DNA of 64,000 nt, taken from an uncultured Hymenobacter sp. Lineage in GTDB: Bacteria > Bacteroidota > Bacteroidia > Cytophagales > Hymenobacteraceae. Each line of letters opens with the position of its first letter. Position 1 is the stretch's first letter. The DNA is taken from contig CAJYPK010000044.1 in assembly GCA_913776615.1 (NCBI GenBank), positions 1 to 64,000 on the forward strand, in the 5' to 3' direction. A model generated the notes under the pieces. It searched no databases. It saw only the letters and a list, made by a program, of their open reading frames with translations, and was not told where the DNA came from. The position numbers were made by a program, and so were the translations under genes. Positions 1-8,968 of the stretch are shown one piece after another.

Positions 1-1120
1 CGGCCTTGATCTCGGGGCAGCCTTTGTTGGAGGCCGGACCCGCCCGGTCGGGGCAGCGGTCCTGGTAGTCGGGCACCCCGTCGCCGTCGCGGTCCAGCGG
101 GCAGCCGTTGGCGTCTACCTGCACGCCGCTGGGCGTGTTGGGGCACTTGTCGAGGTAGTCGGGCACTTTGTCGCCATCACTATCTACCGGGCAACCCGAG
201 GCATCGACGCGCACGCCGGCCGGGGTGTTGGGGCAGCGGTCGTCGGCATCGGCCACGCCGTCGCCGTCGGCATCGGGGCAGCCTTGCAGCGCGGCCAGGC
301 CCTTCACGTCGGGACACTTGTCCTGGTAGTCGGGTACGCCGTCGCCGTCGGTGTCAACCGGGCAGCCGTTCACGTCCACTTTCACGCCGGCGGGCGTACC
401 GGGGCATTTATCCTTTTTGTCAGGCACACCATCGCCGTCTTCATCCTTGGGTTTACCCAGGTTGGCCCGCAGGCCAGCCGAAAACTGCAAGTAGCGGTCC
501 TTCTTATCCCAGAACGTCGTGGCGTTGTTGTCTACACCGTCGAGGCGATCATCCGTAGTTTGGAAATAAGCTTGGCTGGCTTGCAGAAACAGGATGGCCG
601 ATTCTCCCAAGTGGAAATCGAGGCCAGCCCCCACGTGCCCACCGAAAGAGCCAAAGCGGGTGAAGTCGTTGCGGACCGGACCAGCCGCTGCAACACGGGC
701 GTAGCGATCGGCCAGCACCCACGAAAACTGCGGCTCCACCAGCAAGTAGGGATGCAGGAAGAAGCTGTCCTTGATGGGGGCCTTGATCTTAAAGCCTAAG
801 CCCGCCTGATAAGCCTGCGCCCGGAAACGGCGACCCTGGCTGTTTAACTTGTCTTCTTCGGCGGGCGAGCGCAGGCGCAGGTAATCAAGGTCAAGCTTGA
901 TGTCGAGCACCTTGCCAATGTAGCGGGTAATGTCGATACCACCGCTGTAGGGCATTTGGCGGAACTCCCAGAAGTTATTGCCCAGGTCGCCCCGGTACTG
1001 AGTAGCATTGGCGTGCAGGCCGATGGCTGTCTTGCGGTCGGCGGTTTGCGCCTGCGCCTGGGTGGAAGCCGCCAGCAGCCCAGCTCCGAGGAGAGCTGCT
1101 TGGTAACAAAAGTGTTTCAT
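1..1120 (-). CDS. OmpA-family outer-membrane protein with thrombospondin type-3 repeats (C-terminus cut by window edge)
   Basis: The gene runs off the left edge, so only the first 373 codons are visible. The ATG at 1118-1120 opens a signal peptide (MKHFCYQAALLG..., cleavage probably after AQA near residue 25). Residues about 30-220 are rich in alternating aromatic and polar stretches (YLQFSAGLRAN, FFLHPYLLVEPQFSW), as expected of an outer-membrane beta barrel. From about residue 227 there are five calcium-binding TSP3-type repeats of the form DxDGDxVxDxxDxCP, each with a Cys-Pro. In known proteins of this layout an OmpA peptidoglycan-binding domain follows, which would lie outside the window. 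Likely role: cell-envelope anchoring or structural porin. The DNA looks repetitive at 1-450 only because of these coding repeats. Confidence 0.85.
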   Translation of the reverse strand, partial: MKHFCYQAALLGAGLLAASTQAQAQTADRKTAIGLHANATQYRGDLGNNFWEFRQMPYSGGIDITRYIGKVLDIKLDLDYLRLRSPAEEDKLNSQGRRFRAQAYQAGLGFKIKAPIKDSFFLHPYLLVEPQFSWVLADRYARVAAAGPVRNDFTRFGSFGGHVGAGLDFHLGESAILFLQASQAYFQTTDDRLDGVDNNATTFWDKKDRYLQFSAGLRANLGKPKDEDGDGVPDKKDKCPGTPAGVKVDVNGCPVDTDGDGVPDYQDKCPDVKGLAALQGCPDADGDGVADADDRCPNTPAGVRVDASGCPVDSDGDKVPDYLDKCPNTPSGVQVDANGCPLDRDGDGVPDYQDRCPDRAGPASNKGCPEIKA

Positions 1121-1902
1121 AAAATAAAATGCTGCCGGCTGCCTGTTATGAGGCCGGGCTGCCGGCATGATTGGAAAAGTGAAAAAACAGTAGGTGCGGA
1201 GGTGCGTAGCAGCAGGTTGGGACTGCTGTAGAAAAGGGCGGTCAGCTCGCTTAAATTGTTCCGAATCTGTTTAAAATTTGTATTGTGCGAGCCATTTTGG
1301 GGCTTTAACGGGGATTTTCCGAAAAAGGCCATCGTAATCTGCCCGACTGAGCCTTTTTTCTTACCGGCCCCCTTGCATTGCGCAACCTCACGGCATCACC
1401 TAATGTCACAATTTAGGCGCTGCCCTACTGTACAGCTTACTGTTACTCAAGCGCAACGCCAGTACGGCCCTCTTGTAGAGCTTAAAGCAAATTCCCTGTT
1501 GCTACACAGTATGCTCGGACTGGGCAATTCGCGACCATCATCATGCCGTCCCGTACCTGGGCTGCGGCGCGCCGTTGTCGGCATTGCCCTGAGAAGCTGT
1601 TTATGTTAGCTACCTCATCTGTCATTGCTTCGCGGCGCTCGCAATGACAGGCAACTTCCAGAGGGCTGGCAATAATTTAAACGGCTTCTTTGAAGTAGAC
1701 CAGTAATCCTTGCGAGCAATGATCAATCCGCTGACAACGACTCAAGACAACCTTTAAAAGACGCTGCTAAAGACCCGTGTGAAGGCTACGGCGGGGCACG
1801 CCAGTGCGCACGGGCACGTATCGCCCCGTTAGCGCCGGTAGTTTGGCCAGCTCTAGCTAGGCTAGCCTGGAACGATTACCGATGGTGCGGCCGGGCAGTC
1901 CC
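1121..1902. other. Long non-coding spacer between two leftward genes
   Basis: About 780 bases without a convincing gene. An open frame on the plus strand at 1256-1609 has no recognisable domain, and its composition does not match the neighbouring genes. The stretch holds a short palindrome at 1619-1650 and, near 1700, a degenerate copy of the same core. The spacer must also carry the promoter of the leftward porin gene, but no clear TAnnTTTG box was found on the minus strand. Confidence 0.5.
1619..1650. repeat. Short palindromic repeat (CATTGCGAGCGC core)
   Basis: Perfect 10-base arms (CTGTCATTGC / GCAATGACAG) around a GC-rich centre. The reverse complement contains CATTGCGAGCGCCGCGAAGC, almost identical to the arm of the larger inverted repeat at 54309-54389, so the two belong to one dispersed family. 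Confidence 0.6.
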
Positions 1903-2247
1903 CTACCCGCGGCGCTTGCGGCCCCGCAGAATGCTGCGCGTGGGCTGGGCTCCCGGCTGCGCCTGGTTGGCGCGGGGCTGGTCGTTGCGCCCGGTTCCGT
2001 TATCGATATTGCGCACGGGTACGCCGTTGGGAAAGGTATTGTCCGTGGTACCGCCCAAGTGCTTATCGGTGTAGCCTCTTGGGTAGGCAGGCACCGAGGG
2101 CGCGGGTAAGGTATTACCCGGCTGGCCAACATCGGAGACGCTACCCGATACTGGCACGGCCGGCGCGGCTGATACCCGGGGCGCCTGCGCCAGGGCCGAG
2201 CGGCTGGCCACGGCAACTAATACTATTGTTATCAGCGATTTATACAT
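1903..2247 (-). CDS. Small secreted Pro/Gly/Asn-rich protein of unknown function
   Basis: 114 residues. The N-terminus is a clear signal peptide (MYKSLITIVLVAVASRSALAQA, cleavage after ALA or AQA). The mature part is low in complexity: Pro/Ala/Gly/Ser, then an Asn/Gly/Gln-rich stretch (NIDNGTGRNDQ) and a basic tail ILRGRKRRG. There are no cysteines, no membrane segment and no known domain. The ATG at 2245-2247 is the only start that gives the signal peptide. It sits between two other exported proteins but far enough from both to be its own transcript. The function is unknown; the basic tail might contact the peptidoglycan or a polyanion (inference). Confidence 0.6.
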   Translation of the reverse strand: MYKSLITIVLVAVASRSALAQAPRVSAAPAVPVSGSVSDVGQPGNTLPAPSVPAYPRGYTDKHLGGTTDNTFPNGVPVRNIDNGTGRNDQPRANQAQPGAQPTRSILRGRKRRG

Positions 2248-2350
2248 ACAACAGGAAGCAAAACCCGTAAAATCTATTCAATTTTTATCCTGTGTACGGT
2301 AAAATAATAAGGAGGGCCTGCTTTACGCCCCGGCGCAACTAGCAGGTATA

Positions 2351-2384
2351 AAAAAAGCCGGACTGGTTAGGTCCGGCTTTTCCT
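2351..2384 (-). terminator. Rho-independent terminator of the 2406-6125 peptidase gene
   Basis: An 11-bp stem AAAAGCCGGAC / GTCCGGCTTTT with a 7-base loop and flanking A/T runs, about 20 bases beyond the stop codon of the leftward peptidase gene. The flanking A and T runs would allow it to work in both directions. Confidence 0.85.
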
Positions 2385-2405
2385 TTTGCGAAGCACTACT
2401 GCTTC

Positions 2406-5400
2406 TTACTGCACCACGATGCGACGGGCGGCCAGGGGGCCGGTAGCCGGCGTGTACACGAGATTGTACAGCCCGGGGGCCAGCGGCAACTCGATAACGC
2501 GCTCCACCGAGGCACCCGTTTGCACTAGTTGCTGCTGCCACACCGCCCGGCCCAGGTTGTCGATCAGGCGCAGGCCTACCGCCCCGCTGTACGCGGGTAG
2601 CCGCAGGTGCAGGCCCGCCCCGGTGGGCGTTGGGTTGGGCCAGGCTTCGAGGCCTACCGCAGCGGCCTGCCCCGCCAGCGAGAGAATATTGCCGCCCACG
2701 GTCACGTTGTCAATGTAGAGGTGGTTGCCGTAGTCGTTGTACCCTCTGAATTGCACGATAACGCTGCGGCCGGCGTAGGGCGTCAGGTCCACGAGTTCCT
2801 GCCGCCAGTCGGTACCGGCAGCCGGGATGTAATCATAGGGGAGGCTGGGCATGGTGGCCAGGGTACCCTGGGCACCCTTCATGTACGGATTACCCAGAAT
2901 GGCACCCGAGCAGGCATCCAATACGCGCACGATCAACGAGTCGGTATCGGTGGGTACGGCCCCGGCTACTGCGGCATAGGGCGCGTAAGCTAGGTCAAAG
3001 CGGAGCTTGGGAGCAGCCAGGCCGGCGAGGTTAATAGCGGGCGTGTTAATGGATGGGTATTCGCCGCGGTTGTTGTCGCGGGCAAAGGGTGCCCGGATGG
3101 TATTGCTAGCGGTACCCGAGCGGCCGACGATGTTGGGCACCAGCGCCCAGGGGAAGGTGCTGGGCGTTATCAGCGCCCACCCCTGCGGAATCGATATCGA
3201 GTTGTCAAACGATTCGGCGTAAGGCAGTACGCGCCCATCGACGTAGACCGGTACCGTGGTCGTGACGCTACCAATATCATTGGTCACGGTCAGCGTAGCG
3301 GTGTAGTTGCCAGCCACCGAATACGTAATGGCTCCGGGGCTGGCCGCCGTAGAGCTGGCGGGGGTGCCGCCCGGAAACTGCCAGTTGTAGGTAGTAGTGC
3401 CGCACGAGGTAACGGTACTTCCAAACGTAACCGTTGCCCCCGAGCAAATGCTGGCGGCCGTGGGCGTTACCGCTACCGCGGGCCGCCGGCCGTAGACGAA
3501 CACCACGCCCGTATCAGTCCGGGCTACCGTGCCATTGGCATTGGTCACGCTGAGCGTCACGCCGTAGTGGCCGGGCGTGTTATAGGTTACGAGCGGGTTA
3601 CGGTCGGTAGACGTGGCGGGGGTACCGCCCGGGAACGTCCATTGCCGGCCGGTGGGTCGGAACAGGGAAGTATCGCTGTACTGCACCTGCAAGCCGGGGC
3701 AGCCCGCGGCGGGCACCGGTGAGTAAGCCAGCAGCACTACCGGGGCGGGAGCTGCCGACTGCGTCAGCACAATGTCATCAAATACGCGCCCTACGCGGTT
3801 GGCGGCCGTGGGATTGGTCGAGCCACCGCGGCCGTACTGCTGAAACTTCAGGCGCACATCGGTGCCCAGCGTGAGGCCGTTATCAGTCGCAAACTGCGTC
3901 AGGTTGACCGTTTTGGTTTGAAAATCGGTGGTGACGTTGGTACCGGTCAGATCCAGAATACGGTACCAGTTCAGCCCCCCGTCCACGCTCAGCGCTACCC
4001 CGTCGGAGTTGCTGCTGCCCGCGAACGTTGTGGGCATCGCGTCGTCGAGCTCGGCCACAAACTTGCGCGTGCGCAGCGACAGCGACAGCGGGCCGCTGCC
4101 CGCGTTTTGCACAAACAGCGTCGCCTCGTTGAGCGAGAATCGGCTGGTGATGTAGGGATAGGCATCCAGCACCAGACTCTGCGAGCCCGAAGCCGGGGCT
4201 TGGTTGCTCACCTGGGCACGGGCGGCGGCCGTGCCGCTTACCCGCCAGCTCACGGGCAGGGCCATTTTTTCCAGGTCTTCCAGCACGGGCGGGGCGGTGG
4301 CGGTTACGGCCCCGTAGAGCGCCGTGTAAGCATCGAGCAGCCCGGGGCCGGTAATGGGGTCGGTGGCCGTGGTGCCCAGCAGGCGGGCGCTGCCAACCAG
4401 CCGCGCGTATACCTGCGCAGCCGTGAGCGAGGGCTCAGAAGAACGCAGCAGCGCCGCTACGGCCGCCGCGTGCGGGGCCGCGGCCGAAGTGCCGAAGAAA
4501 TTCGGAAAGCCGTCGGCTTCGTAATCACTCCCACCAAAGAACGTAGTATTAGTACCGTCTATCGAGGCAATGTCGGGCTTCTGGCGGAAAGCCGGTGTAG
4601 CCAGCGGCGTGCCATCGGGCGCGAACAGGAAGCGCAGCGACCCGCCCTTCGACGAGAAAGTTTCGGCTACGCGCTGATTGTAGTAGGGCACGGCGGCTAC
4701 GGAGAAGCCCTCCGCCACGGCCGAGTGGCCCGTGGCGGTGCTGCTGCTGGTCAGCCACTCCGCCGGGAGAGCACTGCCGTAGTTGATATACTTGACAATG
4801 CTCGGCGTGGCCCCCGACCGCAGCCGGATAACCAAGTCGAACGTGGTCGTATTCGTGTTTGCGGAGACGTTGGTATAGTTAAAAGACTCTACCGGAATGC
4901 TAGTGGTGATGTTACGCGAGGTGCTGCGGGCCACGGTATCGGCCGATACGCCGTTGCGCACCGCCACCAGGTACATGTCCAGGTCGGTTTGCACCCCCCC
5001 AACCGTATAAAAGGGATCGGACCACTGCAAAACCGGCCGGAAATTGGCCGAGTTGGCGATGTTCACGCGCTGGGTAACGTCGGAAGTCGCCCCGCTACGA
5101 TCAAAATTGAGAAACTGGGAGCCACTAGTGGCTACGAACTGCGGCGCGGCATTCTCGTAGCTTTTATCGGCGTAGTTGCCGGCCGACGAGAAATAAACAA
5201 CCCCCCGGTTGTTCACGACATCAGTAATGGCCTGGGCGATAACCCCATCCTGAAACATCGGCTCGGCGAAGTACCGCACGTCGTCCACGATTACCCGGCA
5301 GTTGCCCTTGGTGGGGTCGGCCAGGTCACGGATGTGCTGGGCAAAAACCCCTTCCCCCCCGTTGGCCGTGCTGAAGGCCAGCCCGGAGCCCGGGGCCAGG

Positions 5401-6125
5401 TCGTAAATCAATTCGCACATGCCACGGCCTTCGTCGGTGGTTCCGGCGTCGCTCAGCACGTTTACCTGGGGCAAGTCGCCCGAGGCCACGCCGGCCGCGG
5501 CCCGGCCCAGCGCGTTAAACGAGTCGCTGAGCACCCCCACGTTGATGCCCGTGCCCGTTACGCGGCGGGGCTGGGTAGCCCGGGCCCGGGCGGCCTCCAG
5601 CACGTAGTCGGCCTGGCTGGTGATGGCTCCCCCGTTGCTTTCGGGCAGGTAAGATGCCACGATGCCCAGCAGCCCCTGGGCCGCGAGGTTGTCGGCGGTA
5701 GCGAGGGCGCTCACCGGCAGCATCCCTTCCACGAAGTGCAGCTGCGGATACGAGCTGCTTACCTCGAAGCCCTGGGCGCGGAGCCGGGGCAGCAGCGCGT
5801 TGACGTCGCGGGCCGTAATGCGCACCAGCACCGTCGCCCCGAGGCGACCTTGCGCGAAGTGGAGGTCCGGGCTCATCGCCTGCAAATCGGCCGGGCGCAG
5901 GCGCTGGCCACGCTGGGCCGTGGTTTGCACCGCTAGTTGCTTGAGTTCGTTGTCGAGGCGGGGGTAGGCCAGCTCGGGGGCGGCGGGCCGGGCTGCCCGG
6001 GCGGCGCTGGGAGCGCGTAGCTGGGTGGCCGAGGGTACTTGGGCCAGCGCGGGCTGGGCCGCACCGGCCAACAGCCCTACCAGCAGGCCAGCGAGGGGCC
6101 GGCCTGAGCGTGTGAATATTCTCAT
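2406..6125 (-). CDS. Secreted S8-family subtilisin-like peptidase with PKD domains and T9SS sorting domain; catalytic His replaced
   Basis: 1239 residues with a signal peptide (residues 1-29, ending ALAQ). The subtilase fold is recognisable by Asp201 (GVLSDSFN), the oxyanion Asn317 (SSAGN) and Ser547 (GTSAAAPH). The canonical HGT motif after the Asp is missing: the aligned position reads DEGRGM (residues 231-236), so Glu232 stands where the catalytic His would be. A jelly-roll-like region follows, then two PKD domains (WTFPGGTP near residue 810 and WQFPGGTP near 900), a second beta-sandwich and a C-terminal T9SS type A sorting domain (AWPNPTPTG ... RRIVVQ). Known relatives from planctomycetes and cyanobacteria share DEGRAM at this point (recalled, not searched). 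It is probably exported through the outer membrane as a protease or degenerate protease. A terminator lies just downstream. Confidence 0.88.
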   Translation of the reverse strand: MRIFTRSGRPLAGLLVGLLAGAAQPALAQVPSATQLRAPSAARAARPAAPELAYPRLDNELKQLAVQTTAQRGQRLRPADLQAMSPDLHFAQGRLGATVLVRITARDVNALLPRLRAQGFEVSSSYPQLHFVEGMLPVSALATADNLAAQGLLGIVASYLPESNGGAITSQADYVLEAARARATQPRRVTGTGINVGVLSDSFNALGRAAAGVASGDLPQVNVLSDAGTTDEGRGMCELIYDLAPGSGLAFSTANGGEGVFAQHIRDLADPTKGNCRVIVDDVRYFAEPMFQDGVIAQAITDVVNNRGVVYFSSAGNYADKSYENAAPQFVATSGSQFLNFDRSGATSDVTQRVNIANSANFRPVLQWSDPFYTVGGVQTDLDMYLVAVRNGVSADTVARSTSRNITTSIPVESFNYTNVSANTNTTTFDLVIRLRSGATPSIVKYINYGSALPAEWLTSSSTATGHSAVAEGFSVAAVPYYNQRVAETFSSKGGSLRFLFAPDGTPLATPAFRQKPDIASIDGTNTTFFGGSDYEADGFPNFFGTSAAAPHAAAVAALLRSSEPSLTAAQVYARLVGSARLLGTTATDPITGPGLLDAYTALYGAVTATAPPVLEDLEKMALPVSWRVSGTAAARAQVSNQAPASGSQSLVLDAYPYITSRFSLNEATLFVQNAGSGPLSLSLRTRKFVAELDDAMPTTFAGSSNSDGVALSVDGGLNWYRILDLTGTNVTTDFQTKTVNLTQFATDNGLTLGTDVRLKFQQYGRGGSTNPTAANRVGRVFDDIVLTQSAAPAPVVLLAYSPVPAAGCPGLQVQYSDTSLFRPTGRQWTFPGGTPATSTDRNPLVTYNTPGHYGVTLSVTNANGTVARTDTGVVFVYGRRPAVAVTPTAASICSGATVTFGSTVTSCGTTTYNWQFPGGTPASSTAASPGAITYSVAGNYTATLTVTNDIGSVTTTVPVYVDGRVLPYAESFDNSISIPQGWALITPSTFPWALVPNIVGRSGTASNTIRAPFARDNNRGEYPSINTPAINLAGLAAPKLRFDLAYAPYAAVAGAVPTDTDSLIVRVLDACSGAILGNPYMKGAQGTLATMPSLPYDYIPAAGTDWRQELVDLTPYAGRSVIVQFRGYNDYGNHLYIDNVTVGGNILSLAGQAAAVGLEAWPNPTPTGAGLHLRLPAYSGAVGLRLIDNLGRAVWQQQLVQTGASVERVIELPLAPGLYNLVYTPATGPLAARRIVVQ

Positions 6126-6413
6126 CGTAAAAAAGTAAATGTCAGCTTATACTGGCTTGTATAAAAGTGAGGAGTGAGAGTAGTACGGGTAAGCGCGGAA
6201 GTGCCGTAATTCTGGATCCAGGCCTTCATAGTAAGTTCATAATAAGAAGGCTAACCTAAATAAATTGCGCAAGCTCACGATTACGCCCCCAATATATGGG
6301 CGAGCTTTTCAATTTGACGCCAATGAAAAGTCAATTTTAATTTTCTAAGAAGTGGCCCACTTCGGCAGCGGCGTACTCGGCGCGAAACCCGCCCGCAGCA
6401 CGGGCGGCGCCGG
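6126..6413. other. Divergent spacer between the peptidase gene and cobQ
   Basis: Nearly 290 bases that must hold the promoter of the leftward peptidase gene. It is more AT-rich than its surroundings. No gene, riboswitch or clear TAnnTTTG box was seen on the minus strand. Confidence 0.5.
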
Positions 6414-6421
6414 TACCTTTG
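6414..6421 (+). promoter_or_regulatory. Candidate Bacteroidota -7 promoter box for cobQ (TACCTTTG)
   Basis: TACCTTTG matches the Bacteroidota -7 consensus TAnnTTTG exactly and lies 29 bases before the ATG at 6451. No good TTG/TTTG -33 box was found at the usual distance. The box lies inside the longer open frame that begins with a GTG at 6352, which argues that the true start is downstream of it. Confidence 0.5.
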
Positions 6422-6450
6422 CCGGGCGGCTTTCAGGCCGCTTCGTTGCT

Positions 6451-7923
6451 ATGCTACGTCCCATTATGTTTGTCGGCACGGCCTCCGATGTGGGCAAGAG
6501 CGTCATCACGGCGGGCTTCTGCCGGGTATTTCGGCAGGATGGGCACTCGCCCGCGCCCTTCAAGGCGCAGAATATGAGCCTCAACAGCTACGCCACGCCC
6601 GAGGGACTGGAAATCGGGCGGGCGCAGGCGGTGCAGGCCGAGGCCGCCGGCATTGCCTGCCACGTCGATATGAACCCCGTATTGCTCAAGCCGACCTCCG
6701 ACCAGGCCTCGCAGGTGGTGCTCAACGGCCGGCCCATCGGCACGCAGTCGGCCTACGAGTATTTCCGCGCCAACGACCGCTACGAGCTGTTTCGGGCGGC
6801 TACCCAGGCTTTCGACCGGCTGGCCAGCCGCCACTCGCCGGTGGTGCTGGAGGGCGCCGGCAGCATCTCCGAGCTCAACCTCAAGCGCCGCGACATCACC
6901 AACCTGCGCATGGCCCGGCACGCCGGCGCGGCCACCTACCTCATTGCCGACATCGACCGGGGCGGCGTGTTTGGCAGCGTCTACGGCACGCTGGCCCTGC
7001 TGGAGCCCGCGGAGCGGGCCTGCATCAAGGGCATACTCATCAATAAGTTTCGGGGCGACGCCCGGCTGTTTGACGACGGCCGGCAGCAGCTGGCCGAGCT
7101 TACCGGCGTGCCGGTGGTGGGCGTGCTGCCGTATTTCCGCGACATTTTCATCGAGGAAGAAGACTCGGTGGCGCTGGCCCGCAAGCAGCGCGGGCTGGCC
7201 CCGGCGGGCCGCGTGCAGGTGGCAGTGGTACTGCTGGGCCGCATGTCCAACTTCACCGACTTCGACGCCCTGGGCCACGACCCGCGGGTGCACCTGTTCT
7301 ACACCCACGCGGCGCACGAGCTGGCGGCGGCCGACATCATCATCCTGCCCGGCAGCAAGAATACGATCGACGACCTTATCGCCTTGAAAAATAACGGCCT
7401 GGGAACGGCCATCGTGCAGGCGCACCGCGCCGGCAAAACAGTCATCGGCATCTGCGGCGGCTACCAGATGCTGGGCCGCTCGGTCGAAGACCCCGACGGG
7501 GTGGAGAGCCGGGTAGCCGCCACCGCCGGGCTGGGCCTGCTGCCCGTGCGCACCGTGCTGCAAGGCGAGAAAACCACCCGGCAGCGCCACTTCGCCTTCC
7601 GCGATGCGCCCGTGGCCGACTGCCAGGGCTACGAGATTCACATGGGTCGCACCGTGCCCGATGGGATGGCCCAACCGGTAGCCACGCTGGCCGATGGCTC
7701 GCCCGACGGCTACTACGCCGGACCCACCTGCTGGGGCACTTACCTGCACGGTATGTTGGACAATCCGGCGGTGATTGAGGAGCTGCTCGCGCCCTTCACC
7801 ACCCAGCCGCCCGCTGCACCTTTCGACTTCGCGGCGTTTAAAAACAATCAGTTCGACCGCCTGGCCGACCTCATTCGGGCCCACGTGGACCTGCCCCAGA
7901 TTTACGCCGCCCTGCGGCGCTAG
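6451..7923 (+). CDS. cobQ: Cobyric acid synthase
   Basis: 490 residues from the ATG at 6451. The enzyme uses ATP and glutamine to amidate four carboxylates (b, d, e and g) of adenosylcobyrinate a,c-diamide, giving adenosylcobyric acid. The N-terminal dethiobiotin-synthetase-like ATPase domain has its P-loop at FVGTASDVGKS and the substrate motif NPVLLKPTSD. The C-terminal class I glutamine amidotransferase domain has the nucleophile Cys in GICGGYQMLG and the His in GTYLHGMLDN. The open frame continues upstream to a GTG at 6352, but those residues do not look like the family, and a promoter box lies within them. It is first of three genes (cobQ, cobD, cbiB) with short gaps or overlaps, so probably one transcript. 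Confidence 0.95.
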   Translation: MLRPIMFVGTASDVGKSVITAGFCRVFRQDGHSPAPFKAQNMSLNSYATPEGLEIGRAQAVQAEAAGIACHVDMNPVLLKPTSDQASQVVLNGRPIGTQSAYEYFRANDRYELFRAATQAFDRLASRHSPVVLEGAGSISELNLKRRDITNLRMARHAGAATYLIADIDRGGVFGSVYGTLALLEPAERACIKGILINKFRGDARLFDDGRQQLAELTGVPVVGVLPYFRDIFIEEEDSVALARKQRGLAPAGRVQVAVVLLGRMSNFTDFDALGHDPRVHLFYTHAAHELAAADIIILPGSKNTIDDLIALKNNGLGTAIVQAHRAGKTVIGICGGYQMLGRSVEDPDGVESRVAATAGLGLLPVRTVLQGEKTTRQRHFAFRDAPVADCQGYEIHMGRTVPDGMAQPVATLADGSPDGYYAGPTCWGTYLHGMLDNPAVIEELLAPFTTQPPAAPFDFAAFKNNQFDRLADLIRAHVDLPQIYAALRR

Positions 7924-7933
7924 CCCCTCCCCT

Positions 7934-8968
7934 ATGCACCACGGCCACGGCGACGACGGCTACCGGCACGCCTCCCCCATCCTTGCCGATTTTAGCACCA
8001 ACGTGTGGTACGGCGGCCCACCGGCCGGCTTGCAGGAGTACGTATGCAGCCAGTGGCCCACCGTGAGCCGCTACCCCGAGGTGCTGGCCGAAAGCCTCGC
8101 CGCCCGCATCGCGGCCCACCACGGCGTAGCCCCCGCGCAGGTGCTGGTGAGCAGCGGCACCACCGAAAGCATTTACCTGGTGGCGCAGGCCTGGGCTGGG
8201 GCGCGCACCACGGTGCTCACGCCCGCCTTTGCCGAGTACGAAGATGCTTGCCGGCTGCACGGCCACGCCCTGCGCTGGCTGGCCTGGGACGACCTGACCG
8301 AGCCCGCCCACCTGGGCGACGCCGGCGAGTTGGTATTTATCTGCAATCCCAACAATCCCACCGGCAGCGTGCTGGCCCCCGGCCTGCTGCCGGCCCTGCT
8401 GGCGCGCTACCCCGCCACGGTATTTGTGCTCGACGAGGCATTTATCGAATTCACGGCCAGCATCGAATCGGCCCTGCCGCTGCTGGCCACCTTCGATAAT
8501 TTGTTGATTATGCGCTCGCTCACCAAGGCCTACGCCATTCCGGGCCTGCGGCTGGGCTACGTGGTGGCTTCGGCGGCGCTGGTGGCGCGGCTCAGCCAGG
8601 CCAAGGCCCCGTGGGCCGTGAACGCGCTGGCCGTGGCGGCGGGCCACTATTTGTTTGAAAACTACGCCCGGGTGCAGCTGCCCCTGGCCCGGCTGCTGGC
8701 CGACAAGGCCGCCCTGGCGGCGGGCCTGGCGCAAAACCCGGGCTTCGAGGTGCTGCCCAGCCACACCCACTATTTTCTGGCCCGCGCCCGGCGTGGCTCG
8801 GCCGCCGCGCTCAAGCGCTGGCTGCTCGCTGAGCACGGCCTGCTCATTCGCGACGCCGGTAATTTTCGGGGGCTGACGCCGGCGCACTTCCGCCTCGGCA
8901 CCCGCTGCCCGGCCGACAATCACCTGCTGCTCAACGCCCTTTCCGCATGGACCGCTTTACCTACCTAG
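7934..8968 (+). CDS. cobD: Threonine-phosphate decarboxylase-like PLP enzyme (aminopropanol arm synthesis)
   Basis: 344 residues, starting 10 bases after the cobQ stop. This is a fold-type I PLP aminotransferase-like enzyme: the PLP lysine is Lys198 in RSLTKAYAIPGLRLGY, with NPNNPTG (139-145) and the PLP-ring Asp167 in VLDEAF. In cobalamin loci, members of this family decarboxylate L-threonine-O-3-phosphate to (R)-1-amino-2-propanol phosphate, the substrate of CbiB, which is the next gene. The His/Gly-rich N-terminus (MHHGHGDDGYRH) resembles other CobD proteins. Histidinol-phosphate aminotransferase is the nearest alternative by sequence, but the context favours CobD. The last 22 bases overlap cbiB. 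Note that the symbol cobD means a different enzyme in the Pseudomonas nomenclature. Confidence 0.88.
   Translation: MHHGHGDDGYRHASPILADFSTNVWYGGPPAGLQEYVCSQWPTVSRYPEVLAESLAARIAAHHGVAPAQVLVSSGTTESIYLVAQAWAGARTTVLTPAFAEYEDACRLHGHALRWLAWDDLTEPAHLGDAGELVFICNPNNPTGSVLAPGLLPALLARYPATVFVLDEAFIEFTASIESALPLLATFDNLLIMRSLTKAYAIPGLRLGYVVASAALVARLSQAKAPWAVNALAVAAGHYLFENYARVQLPLARLLADKAALAAGLAQNPGFEVLPSHTHYFLARARRGSAAALKRWLLAEHGLLIRDAGNFRGLTPAHFRLGTRCPADNHLLLNALSAWTALPT

Noticed and set aside
1..450. Apparent tandem DNA repeat
   Set aside because: Explained by the five TSP3 calcium-binding repeats coded in the OmpA-family gene; no CRISPR-like spacing or uniform unit.
1256..1609. Possible gene of 117 codons
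   Set aside because: No domain, Cys/Pro/Arg-rich like a random frame, no promoter or homologous pattern, and located in a repeat-bearing spacer.
3918..5936. Long open frame (672 codons) antisense to the secreted peptidase gene
   Set aside because: It is composition-driven: GC-rich codons leave few stops on the opposite strand. The protein is Arg/Gly/His-rich with no domain, while the minus-strand gene has clear motifs.
6352..6450. Longer cobQ start at a GTG
   Set aside because: The extra 33 residues do not resemble the family, and an exact -7 box lies inside them.
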